A DNA stretch of 64,000 nucleotides from DASUPK01 sp963736305. Its GTDB lineage: Bacteria; Actinomycetota; Thermoleophilia; Solirubrobacterales; 70-9. The stretch lies in contig CAVTOD010000008.1 of the NCBI GenBank assembly GCA_963736305.1, positions 372,001 to 436,000 of the forward strand. Direction: 5' to 3'. Under the pieces are notes generated by a model. The model worked only from the letters and a program-made list of their open reading frames with translations, had not been told where the DNA came from and made no database searches. A program made the position numbers and the translations under genes. This document shows positions 54,645-64,000 of the stretch, piece after piece (the first letter of the stretch is position 1; every line of letters starts with the position of its first letter).

Positions 54645-55281
54645 GGTAGTCCTCCAGCAGGTCGTTGAAGCCGGGGGCTCGCGGCACCGCGTGCCCGGCG
54701 CCGGGGACGATCTCGCGGCGTGCGCCCAGGCGCTCGGCGAGGGCGTCGCTGAGGGCCTCGATGCCGTCGTGGTGCCCGCCCGAGACGACCATGATCGGAA
54801 TGCCGGCGCCGGCGAGGGCGTCGAGCTCGGGCCTCGCCTCACTCGGCGAGCGTCCGCCCCGCTCGGTGAGCTCGTCGGCCTCCCCGGCGAGAAAGGCGTC
54901 TCCGGCCTTCGCGATCTCCCGGACCGATGGGTCGCCGGGAGCCGCCGCATAGAGCGGCGTCTCGATCAGGGTGAGGGAGCGCACCAGCTCCGGGTTCCGC
55001 TCGGCCGCGAGGGTCACTCCCAACCCGCCGTAGGAGAACCCCACCAGGTGGGTTCGCTTGGTGAGGAGCCGGGAGACGTCCTCGGCGTCCGCCTCGAAGT
55101 CCTGGCGCTCGGCGGGGGCACTGCGTGGAAAGCCTCTCCTGATCGGAATGATCAGCGACCAGCGCTGAGCCAGCTCCATCTGGCGATCCCAGGTCAACTC
55201 GGGGCCGGCCCCCCCGTGGAGGAAGAGAATCGCGGGGCCCGACCCGAATCGCTCGACGGCAATCTGCTCAGGGGTCGACAT
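54604..55281 (-). CDS. Alpha/beta hydrolase
   Basis: A 225-residue alpha/beta-hydrolase-fold protein: oxyanion loop ILFLHGGAGPELTWD, nucleophile elbow VGFSYGGLGVTL with Ser, an acidic residue region PIMVVSGGHHDGIEALSD, and catalytic His in PGAGHAVPRAPGF. Substrate unknown. Its last residues are encoded within the convergent glnA 3' end. Confidence 0.9.
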   Translation of the reverse strand: MSTPEQIAVERFGSGPAILFLHGGAGPELTWDRQMELAQRWSLIIPIRRGFPRSAPAERQDFEADAEDVSRLLTKRTHLVGFSYGGLGVTLAAERNPELVRSLTLIETPLYAAAPGDPSVREIAKAGDAFLAGEADELTERGGRSPSEARPELDALAGAGIPIMVVSGGHHDGIEALSDALAERLGARREIVPGAGHAVPRAPGFNDLLEDYLRGSAGTARFRTA

Positions 55282-55310
55282 GGGCGGGGACCGTATCGGC
55301 GGAGGGTTAG

Positions 55311-57326
<2,016 letters not shown>

Positions 57327-57333
57327 GATTAAT

Positions 57334-57369
57334 CGGGTTGCTCCTCAGCTTCGCTTCCGGTGCACCCTC
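57334..57369 (+). repeat. Dispersed 36-37-nt repeat, copy B
   Basis: Starts CGGGTTGCTCCTC and ends GGTGCACCCTCTC. It lies 8 bases upstream of the DUF255 start codon, between the divergent DUF255 and ACT genes. It matches copies A and C at both ends. Confidence 0.6.
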
Positions 57370-57451
57370 TCTTCCAGGCTACCCCGGAGCCACTGTTTGA
57401 CATCCCCGGCCTCGAAGTAAATGATGCCGCCACCTGATCAAGGAGGCCGCG

Positions 57452-57841
57452 ATGAAGGACCTGACGGTGATCATGGAGGACCGGCCCGGGAAGCTGGCCG
57501 AGCTGGGAGAGGCGACCGGCAAGGCCGGGGTGAACATCGAGGGCCTCTGCGCGATGGTCGGGGACGGCAAGGGCTTCATCCACCTCCTGGTCGAGGACGA
57601 GGAGGGCGCGAAGGGAGCGCTCGCCGACGCGGGAATAGAGGTCGCCGATGAGCGGGAGGCCGTGATCGTCGACCTGCACGACAGGCCGGGCGCGATGGGC
57701 GGGATCGCGCGGGACCTCGCAGACGCCGGAGTGAGCGTCGACGTCGCCTACACGATCTTCAGCGGCGTACGGCTCGTGATCGTCACGGAGGACACCGACA
57801 AGGCCCGCGCCGCGCTCGACCTGAACGGAGCCTCGGGCTAG
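57452..57841 (+). CDS. Tandem ACT-domain protein
   Basis: A 129-residue protein made of two ACT domains: DLTVIMEDRPGKLAELGEAT with GVNIEGLCAM, and AVIVDLHDRPGAMGGIARDL with GVSVDVAYTI. ACT pairs bind amino acids or other small ligands as free-standing sensors. A good AAGGAGG precedes the ATG. It is convergent with the aminotransferase gene, overlapping by four bases. Confidence 0.92.
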   Translation: MKDLTVIMEDRPGKLAELGEATGKAGVNIEGLCAMVGDGKGFIHLLVEDEEGAKGALADAGIEVADEREAVIVDLHDRPGAMGGIARDLADAGVSVDVAYTIFSGVRLVIVTEDTDKARAALDLNGASG

Positions 57842-59226
57842 GAGCCGCTGATGTCCGAGGCGAACGCCTCGAAGGCCGCCACGTAGCGGTCGATGTGCTC
57901 GTCCTCGTGGGCGATCGAGAGGGTCCACTCCTCCTCGACGCCCGGCGTCATGAAGATGCCGTGATTCATGTGGTAGAGCCAGGCAAGGGTGGAGAGGTCG
58001 CCGTCGACCTTCGTGAGGTAGTCGCGGTACTCGTAGATCGGCTCGGGCGCAAAGATCACGCAGCCCTTGGCGCCCAGGCCCTGCGTGTAGGCCGGCAGCC
58101 CGTACTTGTCGATGACCTCCTGGCAGCGGGCCTTGAGCGACTCGTTGCTCCCCTCGAGCTTCTCGTAGACGTCCCGGGTGAGAACCTTGGTGAGGGTCGC
58201 CTCCGCGGCGGCCATCACCAGCGGGTTGCCGTTGAAGGTGCCGATCTGGTGGACCTTGTTGGAGGCGACCGCCTCACCCAGCTCCGCGGTCATGCCGATC
58301 GCCCCGCCCGGGTACCCGCCGCAGATCGCCTTGGCGAGGCAGATCATGTCCGGTTGGACGCCGAAGCGCTGTGTGGCGCCGCCGTAGGAGATCGTCGCGC
58401 CGGTCTTCACCTCGTCGAAGATCAGCTGCACGCCGTGCTCGGTGCAGAGCTCGCGGACCCGCTCGAGATAGCCCTCCTTCGGGGGGATGATGTTGATGTT
58501 CATCATCGCCGGCTCTACGATCAGCCCGGCGACCTGGCCGTCGTACTTGGTCAGGATGCCCTCGAGCACGTCAGGGTCGTTGAACGGGACCGGCCGGGTG
58601 AGCTGGACGACCACGTCGGGATAGCCCGAGCCGAAGGCGATCGGGTTGGGGCTCTCGCGGGGGCCGAGCTCGTCGAGCTCGGGGTAGCAGGAGACCATCA
58701 CCGCGTCGTGGTGTCCGTCGTAGGAGCCCTCGACCTTGATGATCAGGTCCCGCCCGGTCGTGCCCCGGGCGATGTGGATCGCAGACATCGTCGACTCGGT
58801 GCCGGAGTTGGAGAAGCGCCATTGCGGAAGCCCGAAGCGCTCGACCAGGTTCTGGGCGACCTCGATCGAGCCGTCGGTGGGGGCGGCGAAGTGGGTGCCC
58901 TCCTCGTGGCGGGCCTTGACCGCCTCCCCGACGATCGGGTTGGCGTGGCCGATGCACATCACTCCGAAGCCGTTGTGGAAGTCGACGTACTCGGTGCCGT
59001 CGACGTCCCAGACGAGCGCGCCCTTGCCGCGGTCGATGTAGACCGGCCACGGGTCGTTGAGCTGGAAGGAGGAGGGGACGCCGCCCGGCATCACCTTGCG
59101 CGCGCGGTCGAAGTACTCCGCCGAGGTGGGCGTGTGCTCGCGGAAGCGAGCCATCTGCTCCTCCGTGAGCTTGTTGATCAGCTTGCGGTCGATGGACGAC
59201 TCGACTTCCGTTGCGCGCTGGGCCAT
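57838..59226 (-). CDS. Class III aminotransferase (GSA-aminomutase-like)
   Basis: A 462-residue PLP enzyme related to glutamate-1-semialdehyde aminotransferase. It has GTEYVDFHNGFGVMCIGHAN, SNSGTESTMSAIHIARGTTG, IFDEVKTGATISYGG and the PLP-lysine segment MICLAKAICGGYPGGAIGMT. Features of true HemL are incomplete, so it may act on another amino compound. It is last in the acyl-CoA synthetase-MFS-aminotransferase operon and touches the MFS gene at one base (59226). Confidence 0.88.
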   Translation of the reverse strand: MAQRATEVESSIDRKLINKLTEEQMARFREHTPTSAEYFDRARKVMPGGVPSSFQLNDPWPVYIDRGKGALVWDVDGTEYVDFHNGFGVMCIGHANPIVGEAVKARHEEGTHFAAPTDGSIEVAQNLVERFGLPQWRFSNSGTESTMSAIHIARGTTGRDLIIKVEGSYDGHHDAVMVSCYPELDELGPRESPNPIAFGSGYPDVVVQLTRPVPFNDPDVLEGILTKYDGQVAGLIVEPAMMNINIIPPKEGYLERVRELCTEHGVQLIFDEVKTGATISYGGATQRFGVQPDMICLAKAICGGYPGGAIGMTAELGEAVASNKVHQIGTFNGNPLVMAAAEATLTKVLTRDVYEKLEGSNESLKARCQEVIDKYGLPAYTQGLGAKGCVIFAPEPIYEYRDYLTKVDGDLSTLAWLYHMNHGIFMTPGVEEEWTLSIAHEDEHIDRYVAAFEAFASDISGS

Positions 59227-60437
59227 CAGACGCGGAGGGTATCGGGGAGCGGCTCCGGGGCAGCGACCGGCCCGCCGATGAATCTCACGCTGAAGATCGC
59301 GCAGGCGAGCGCAGCCGCTGCGGCGACGTAGAAGGCGGCGCTGTAGCCGGCCAGCGCAGCCGCGGCCCCGACCAGCGGAGACCCGATCAGCATCCCCAGG
59401 TCGAAGTTCGCCGTGAACGTTCCCATCGCGACGCCCCGCCGCTCCGGGCCGACGCGGTTGATCGCGACGAGGGAGAGCGACGGGAAGAGAAGCGAGAAGG
59501 CCGCGCCCATCCCGATCGCGCCCAGGATCACCACCGAGAGGCTGTCGGCGGCGCCGAGCAGGACGAGGCCGGCCGTCTCGATCAGGGCCGCCCCGACGGC
59601 GCAGCGAGCCGGCCCGATCCTGTCGGGCAGCCCGCCCGCGAGGAGTCGGGTGGCGACCACCGTGGCCGCGAACACGCTGAACACCGCGGGCCCATGCCCG
59701 ATCCCCCGCTGGTCCAGGCTGAGGACGATGAAGGCCGAAACCGCCGCGAAGCCCACCACGCTGAGCGCGAAGGTCACGCCGGGGCCGAGGGCCTCGCGGG
59801 AGATGAACGGGCCGCGGTCAACCTCCTCGGTGGGGTCGTACTGCTCGGGCAGCCTCGAGGCGATCACGGCCCCCAGCAGCGGAGCTCCCGCCGCGAACGC
59901 CCAGACGAGATCGAATCCGCCGGCGTGCTGAAGCAGCACCCCGATCGGCGGCCCCAGTGTCAGGCCCGTCCAGATGGCGAGTCCGTACAGCCCGATCATC
60001 CGGCCGCGGCGCTCCTCGGGCGCCATGTCGACGTTCCATGCCGAGCCCGCCGTGAACACCGTTCCCTCCCCGGCTCCGAGGAAGAACCGGGCGATGATCA
60101 GGCCCGGGATCCCGGCCGGCACGAAGTAGAGAAAGCCCGCGACGGCGGCGAGCAGCGCACCGACGATCACCGTCGGCTTGCGTCCGCGGCGGTCGGCCAT
60201 GTTGCCGGCGATCGGCCGGCAGACGATCCCGGTGAGGGCGAAGGCGCCGCTGACGATGCCGACCTCGAGGTCCGAGCCGTTCAGGTGGTCCTTCACGTAG
60301 TGGGGGAGCACAGCGAGGGTTGCGCCCACGGCGAGCAGGCCGAGGTTGGTGACGATGAAGATCCCCGCGAAGGCGGCCCATTCGGAGTCCAGGCGGACCC
60401 AGGCGCGAACCGCCGCCGTGGACCGCCAGGTGCTCAT
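59226..60437 (-). CDS. MFS transporter
   Basis: A 403-residue transporter with 12 predicted transmembrane segments. The inter-helix 2-3 signature is GNMADRRGRKPTVIVGALL, and the paralogous loop in the second half reads GGLPDRIGPARCAVG. ERRGRMIGLYGLAIWTGLTL marks the sixth-helix region. Substrate is unknown. It starts ATG at 60435-60437, overlapping the upstream synthetase stop by four bases. Confidence 0.92.
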   Translation of the reverse strand: MSTWRSTAAVRAWVRLDSEWAAFAGIFIVTNLGLLAVGATLAVLPHYVKDHLNGSDLEVGIVSGAFALTGIVCRPIAGNMADRRGRKPTVIVGALLAAVAGFLYFVPAGIPGLIIARFFLGAGEGTVFTAGSAWNVDMAPEERRGRMIGLYGLAIWTGLTLGPPIGVLLQHAGGFDLVWAFAAGAPLLGAVIASRLPEQYDPTEEVDRGPFISREALGPGVTFALSVVGFAAVSAFIVLSLDQRGIGHGPAVFSVFAATVVATRLLAGGLPDRIGPARCAVGAALIETAGLVLLGAADSLSVVILGAIGMGAAFSLLFPSLSLVAINRVGPERRGVAMGTFTANFDLGMLIGSPLVGAAAALAGYSAAFYVAAAAALACAIFSVRFIGGPVAAPEPLPDTLRV

Positions 60438-61882
60438 CGCCGGTCGCGAAGCTCGGCTCTGCGGATCTTGCCGCTCGGGGTCTTGGGCAGCTCGTCGGTG
60501 AACTCGACGATGCGCGGGTACTTGTAGGGAGCGGTGACGCTCTTCACGTGGTCCTGCAGCTCCGAGGCGAGCCGATCGGAGGGCTCGCCGTTCGCCAGCA
60601 CCACGATCGCCCTGACCACAGAGCCCCGCTCTTCGTCCGGCGCGGGCACCGCGGCGGCCTCGGCCACGGCCGGATGGGAGATCAGGGCGGACTCGACCTC
60701 GAAGGGCCCGACGCGGTACCCGGCCGTGATGATGATGTCGTCGTCCCGGCCCTCGAACCAGAGATAGCCATCGTCGTCCTTACGGACGTGGTCGCCCGTC
60801 GACCACCACTCGCCGTCGAAGGGAGGCTCGCCGATGTAGTGGCTGAAGAAGCTGGGAACGGAGCCGGGGCGCACCTGCAGCTCGCCGTTGATCACCCGGG
60901 CCTCGATCCCGGGTAGGGGCCGGCCCATCGATCCGTCGTGGGCGGGATCGTCCTCATCGGGGCGCATCCCGGTCACTGGGCCGGTCTCCGTCTGCCCGTA
61001 GCCGTCACCGATCCCGATTCCGAGGCGCTCCCTAAAGGCCCGGATCACCTCCGGGTTGAGCGGCTCGCCCGCCGAGATCATGCGGCGCAGTGACGGGATC
61101 GGCCGCAGCTCCGCCCGCTTGGCCATGATCCGGTACTCGGTTGGGGCCTGGCAGAGGACGTTGACGCCCTCGCGCTCGATCACCTCCAACCGTTCCGCCG
61201 GGTCGAAGCGCGCGTCGTGGAGCAACGCGGCGGCACCGGTCAGCCATGGCGCGATGAAGGCGTTCCGCGTGGACTTTGACCAGCCCGGAGCGGCCGTGCA
61301 CCAGGCGAGCTCGTCCTTCCGGGCGCCGACCCAATGCTCGGCCTGGAGGCGCTGGCCGACCAGGTAGCGCTGCGGATACACGACGCCCTTCGGGTTTCCT
61401 GTCGTGCCCGAGGTGAAGATGATCACCGCCGGGTCCTCGGGGTCCAGGTCCACGACCGAGGCCGGCGTCTCCTGCGGGAAGTCCTCGTCCAGGGAGCGAG
61501 CGACCTCATCCAGATCCATCGTCGGAACCCGGTCCGGGAGCTCGCCGAGCAACTCCTCCTGGCCGATGCAGAGCTTCGGTCCCGCCGCGTTCACCCGCAC
61601 CTCGAGGTCCTTGCGGCGCAGCTGTGGATTGCACGGCATCGCAACGGCCCCCATCCGGAAGCAGGCGAGCATCGCCAGCACCCACTCGATCCGGCTGCCG
61701 ACCAGGGTCATGACCGCGTCGCCGCGATCGACACCGCGTGCCGCCATTGCGCCCGAGAGCCCGGCGCTCCGAGCGATCAGCTCGCCGAAGTGCCAGTCGC
61801 GCCGCCGGCCCTCGGCATCGATCGCGACGATCCCGAGGCGGGAGGCCTTGGAACGCTCCATCACGTCCTCGATGAAGTTCAC
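60434..61882 (-). CDS. AMP-dependent acyl-CoA synthetase
   Basis: A 482-residue adenylate-forming enzyme. The AMP-binding loop is IIFTSGTTGNPKGVVYP, then GDGYGQTETGPVTG, WWSTGDHVRKDDDGYLWFEG, DDIIITAGYRVGPFEVE and the catalytic-lysine end KTPSGKIRRAEL. It resembles medium-chain or acetoacetyl-type acyl-CoA ligases. It is the first gene of the operon. A decayed partial copy of its 5' region lies at 62324-62463. Confidence 0.95.
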   Translation of the reverse strand: MNFIEDVMERSKASRLGIVAIDAEGRRRDWHFGELIARSAGLSGAMAARGVDRGDAVMTLVGSRIEWVLAMLACFRMGAVAMPCNPQLRRKDLEVRVNAAGPKLCIGQEELLGELPDRVPTMDLDEVARSLDEDFPQETPASVVDLDPEDPAVIIFTSGTTGNPKGVVYPQRYLVGQRLQAEHWVGARKDELAWCTAAPGWSKSTRNAFIAPWLTGAAALLHDARFDPAERLEVIEREGVNVLCQAPTEYRIMAKRAELRPIPSLRRMISAGEPLNPEVIRAFRERLGIGIGDGYGQTETGPVTGMRPDEDDPAHDGSMGRPLPGIEARVINGELQVRPGSVPSFFSHYIGEPPFDGEWWSTGDHVRKDDDGYLWFEGRDDDIIITAGYRVGPFEVESALISHPAVAEAAAVPAPDEERGSVVRAIVVLANGEPSDRLASELQDHVKSVTAPYKYPRIVEFTDELPKTPSGKIRRAELRDRR

Positions 61883-61955
61883 GCGCCTAGTCTGCCGAGC
61901 GGCGGCGCTGCTTGACCAGCCCCCCGAAAAGGAAGTGAGCTAGCCGGCCGAGCGA

Positions 61956-62303
61956 TTGCCCCGGCCGAGGCCGAGCAGGCGCGGACCGGTGGCCGCGGTG
62001 GTTCGCATCAGCGCGCTCACCGGTGCGCCCGCCGCCGACAGGATCGCCACGCGGCCGGCGCCGCCTTTCCTGCGGGCGAGCTTCGGGCCGCTCGTGCTCA
62101 GAAATGCGGCGATGGGCGGCAAGGACACCCTCAAGGGGCTCGGCGGCGCCGACGCGCTCTGCGGCGGTCCCGGGAAGGACAAGCTCAAGGGAGGTCCGGG
62201 CAAGGACAAGCTGCTAGGTCAGGGCGGAAACGACGTCCTGATCGGGGGCAAGGGACACGACATCCTCAAGGGCGGTCCCGGGAAGGACAAACAGCAGCAG
62301 TAG
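61956..62303 (+). CDS. Small RTX-type (hemolysin-like repeat) protein
   Basis: A 115-residue frame whose second half consists of calcium-binding nonapeptide repeats: GGADALCGGPGKDKLKGGPG, KDKLLGQGGNDVLIGGKGHD and ILKGGPGKDK. The first half is not recognisable and no signal peptide is visible. The start is uncertain (TTG 61956 or GTG 61989). It may be the tail of a larger, lost RTX protein, or a truly short one. Confidence 0.6.
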   Translation: MPRPRPSRRGPVAAVVRISALTGAPAADRIATRPAPPFLRASFGPLVLRNAAMGGKDTLKGLGGADALCGGPGKDKLKGGPGKDKLLGQGGNDVLIGGKGHDILKGGPGKDKQQQ

Positions 62304-62323
62304 GAAGCCCAGCCGATGCGGCC

Positions 62324-62463
62324 AGCGGCGAAGCTGCGGATTGCACGGCATCGCCGCCGCCACCATCCGAATGCAGGCGAGCATCGCCAGCACCCACTCG
62401 ATCCAGCTCCCGACGAGAGCCCGGCACTGCGCGACGCTTCATCACGGCCTCGATGAAGCTCAT
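62324..62463 (-). pseudogene. Remnant of a second acyl-CoA synthetase gene
   Basis: Three blocks match the 5' part of the acyl-CoA synthetase gene on the same strand: the start (MSFIEAVMKR versus MNFIEDVMER), a short piece equal to about 61750-61775, and a block of about 90 bases equal to 61614-61704 (translating VGSWIEWVLAMLACIRMV). About 120-130 bases of the parent are missing in between and nothing after the last block is present. The rest of 62304-62637 shows no gene. Confidence 0.75.
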
Positions 62464-62637
62464 CTGTCCAAGGTGCCGCAGCGCAGGGGTGACTTCCCCT
62501 CCGTCGGGTACCGTGGGGTACATAGGGTCGCTCGATCGGCCGAACAACGCCCGGAGCGTTCACGAAATCACTCGGAGGGAGACCGTTGGATGGCCAGGCC
62601 GCAACGGTGAAAGCGCCAGCTCTGCCTTTAAGGCGCC

Positions 62638-62894
62638 ATGGGTTTCTCGCGCAGCGAGGGAATCGTCCTAGGTTTCGATCCGACCCACGCGATCCGGACG
62701 GTGCTCGACGAGGCCGAGGAGGCGAAGCAGCGGCCGAGGAGTTGGTGATCCTCGTCGACCTCTACCGTCACGGGCACTTCGACAGCTCGGCCTACCAGTC
62801 GTACTTGGCCGGCGAGCTGGAGGACTTCGAGATGCCGGAGCTTAAGCGCGAGGCGGCGCTCGAGCACCTGCCCGAAGTGCCGGCGTCAGCCTGA
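62638..62894 (+). CDS. Small acidic protein of unknown function, frameshifted
   Basis: The frame from ATG 62638 (MGFSRSEGIVLGFDPTHAIR, TVLDEAEEAKQ) hits a stop at about 62750, but coding sense continues in another frame (AAEELVILVDLYRHGHFDSS through ALEHLPEVPASA). One missing base near 62730-62735 would join them into about 85 residues. I do not recognise the family. It precedes the response regulator by 16 bases. Confidence 0.5.
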
Positions 62895-62910
62895 GCGAGG
62901 GGGTCGGGAT

Positions 62911-63582
62911 TTGGGGTCAAGCAAGCCAGGCGCCGCGGCGGCCGGCATCCGGGTCCTGATCGTCGACGACCAGGCCCTCTTCCGTCGCGGGCTCCGCGAG
63001 CACCTAGAGGCAAGCGGCCTCGATGTCGTCGGGGAGGCAGAGGACGCCGCCGGCGCGCTGGCCCTCTCCGCCACGACCCAGCCGGAGGTGATCCTGATGG
63101 ACATCCGCATGCCGGGAGAGTCCGGTATCGACGCGACTAGAAAGCTGCGGGTCGCGGTCCCGGGCGCTCGGGTGCTGATGATGGCCGTCTTCTCCGAGGA
63201 AGAGGAAGTCGTGGAGGCGATCATGGCGGGCGCTTGCGGTTACCTGCTGAAGGACTCCGAGGGCGATCAGATCCTGGCTGCGATCGCCGCCGCCGCCGGC
63301 GGCGAGAGCGCTCTCTCTCCCCGGATCGCCTCGGCCTTGATCGAGAGGGTGCGGGAGCACGAACCACCGGCCTCCGACCGTCGTGACCGCCCCACGCTCA
63401 CGAGCCGGGAGCGTGAGGTGCTGAGCCTGATCGTCGAAGGCAAAGAAAACAACGAGATCGCGGCAGAGCTGGTGATCAGCCTGGAGACCGTCAAGACCCA
63501 CGTCTCCACCGTCTTCGAGAAGCTGAAAGCCGAGAACCGCGTCCAGGCGGCCGTCGAGGCGGTCCGCTCCGGGCTCGACTGA
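62911..63582 (+). CDS. NarL/FixJ-type response regulator
   Basis: A 223-residue two-component regulator. The receiver has VLIVDDQALFRRGLREHLEA, the phospho-acceptor Asp in VILMDIRMPGESGID, and the Lys in GYLLKDSEGDQI. The C-terminal LuxR helix-turn-helix is LTSREREVLSLIVEGKENNE with VKTHVSTVFEKL. TTG at 62911 is the start. No histidine kinase is adjacent in the window. Confidence 0.93.
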   Translation: MGSSKPGAAAAGIRVLIVDDQALFRRGLREHLEASGLDVVGEAEDAAGALALSATTQPEVILMDIRMPGESGIDATRKLRVAVPGARVLMMAVFSEEEEVVEAIMAGACGYLLKDSEGDQILAAIAAAAGGESALSPRIASALIERVREHEPPASDRRDRPTLTSREREVLSLIVEGKENNEIAAELVISLETVKTHVSTVFEKLKAENRVQAAVEAVRSGLD

Positions 63583-63667
63583 TCCGCGCGGCTGCCCACG
63601 GGTGCGCTCAGCGCAGCCGCACCTCGATCCGCGTCGCTTGCCCTCCGCCGAGGCGATGCGGCGCCGC

Positions 63668-63985
63668 TCAGGACCCGCGGTCCGACTCCTTGACCTGGTC
63701 GCGCAGCGCTCGCACCTCGGCAATCAGCTCGAACAGCCGCAGTCGCTCGGCGTCGAGCGCGCGGACTGCGCTCTCGCTGCGCAGCCGGTCGGCCTGGAGG
63801 CGCAGGGCCTCCCCCGCGCAGCGCGTGAGCAGCTCATCGATCTCGTCCACGCTTCGCTCGGCGGGGTCCAGGAGCGCCCTCATCACCTCTTGCTCGAGCG
63901 CAGAGCTGACCGTGCCTTCGCCTGAACCGGATTGGGTTTCGTCTGTGCGCTCGCGTGAATCGGATTTGGTTTCGTCTTTGTCCAT
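63668..63985 (-). CDS. Coiled-coil protein of unknown function
   Basis: A 105-residue protein with an acidic, Ser/Thr/Asp-rich N-terminus (about 30 residues) and a helical heptad region (LTRCAGEALRLQADRLRSES; VRALDAERLRLFELIAEVRA). No transmembrane segment. It starts at ATG 63983-63985, close to the right edge, so operon partners upstream are unseen. Confidence 0.6.
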   Translation of the reverse strand: MDKDETKSDSRERTDETQSGSGEGTVSSALEQEVMRALLDPAERSVDEIDELLTRCAGEALRLQADRLRSESAVRALDAERLRLFELIAEVRALRDQVKESDRGS

Positions 63986-64000
63986 CAGCGAGCGCCTTGT

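Noticed and set aside
57838..59226. Naming the class III aminotransferase as hemL
   Set aside because: It lies in a transport/ligase operon without haem genes and only partly fits HemL, so a specific name is not supported.
59211..60527. 438-codon plus-strand frame opposite the MFS transporter
   Set aside because: Shadow of the transporter with repetitive charged residues and no recognisable domain.
62105..62290. Short tandem repeats considered as a possible CRISPR or satellite
   Set aside because: They are codon-level nonapeptide repeats of an RTX protein, with no spacer structure.
62341..62610. 89-codon plus-strand frame after the RTX gene
   Set aside because: It resembles the antisense of the acyl-CoA synthetase gene and comes from the decayed duplicate on the other strand.

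Overview
The window is about 64 kb of very GC-rich, densely packed bacterial chromosome. The gene content points to a deep-branching actinobacterium of the Thermoleophilia / Solirubrobacterales-Gaiellales type: many GTG and TTG starts, an actinobacterial-style LexA box, an actinobacterial-type c-di-AMP riboswitch in front of a cell-wall gene, a uvrC-rapZ...gapA-pgk-tpiA neighbourhood, tandem TadE genes, and System I cytochrome c maturation genes. The taxonomic call is inference from content and style; there is no rRNA in the window. No prophage, integrase, transposase or CRISPR array was seen.

Layout. 1-3.9 kb: the 5' part of a GH31 glycosidase (minus), a PHP-domain hydrolase and a GT4 glycosyltransferase; the glycosidase and the glycosyltransferase carry single-base frameshifts. 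3.9-12.2 kb: ppk1, a PhoU-like DUF47 protein, a DUF6328 membrane protein, an MGDG-synthase-like glycosyltransferase, a DMT transporter, a polysaccharide deacetylase, and an aminotransferase plus membrane-anchored epimerase pair. 12.4-16.2 kb: a small HD hydrolase and a TadE-TadE-(TadG/VanY/SLT fusion) cluster. 16.2-19.4 kb: a substrate-binding lipoprotein, MaoC hydratase, cupredoxin lipoprotein and enoyl-CoA hydratase. 19.4-30.5 kb: uvrC, rapZ, a two-gene ABC exporter, a VOC protein, the glycolytic run gapA-pgk-tpiA-gpmI, tgt and a 44-residue zinc ribbon. 30.5-38.4 kb: Ser/Thr kinase operon, M48 protease, rlmH, argS, ccmH and a ccmG-like thioredoxin, tRNA-Gly(CCC), a frameshifted SnoaL protein. 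38.4-46.7 kb: CDP-glucose genes, a GGDEF protein, ccmE-ccmF-ccmI-like, secG and a broken oligopeptide-binding lipoprotein. 46.6-50.4 kb: DUF4393 and DUF445 proteins, tRNA-Leu(GAG), lexA with SOS box, a small zinc ribbon and the RNase P RNA gene. 50.4-64 kb: methyltransferase, SDR, riboswitch-RlpA, a CMD-family protein, glnA, alpha/beta hydrolase, DUF255 protein, ACT protein, an acyl-CoA synthetase-MFS-aminotransferase operon, a small RTX protein, a remnant of a second acyl-CoA synthetase, a NarL-type response regulator and a coiled-coil protein.

Themes. Three blocks deal with the cell surface: sugar nucleotides and glycosyltransfer (2-12 kb and 38-40 kb), wall hydrolysis coupled to Tad-type export (13.5-16.2 kb) and a c-di-AMP-controlled RlpA (52 kb). 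Cytochrome c maturation is split over two operons 5 kb apart and uses a Cys-type CcmE. Many neighbours overlap by 4 to 8 bases (ATGA, GTGA, TTGA), implying translational coupling. At least six genes need a one-base correction to read through, so either the assembly contains indel errors or several genes are decaying. Three copies of a roughly 37-nt dispersed repeat were found.
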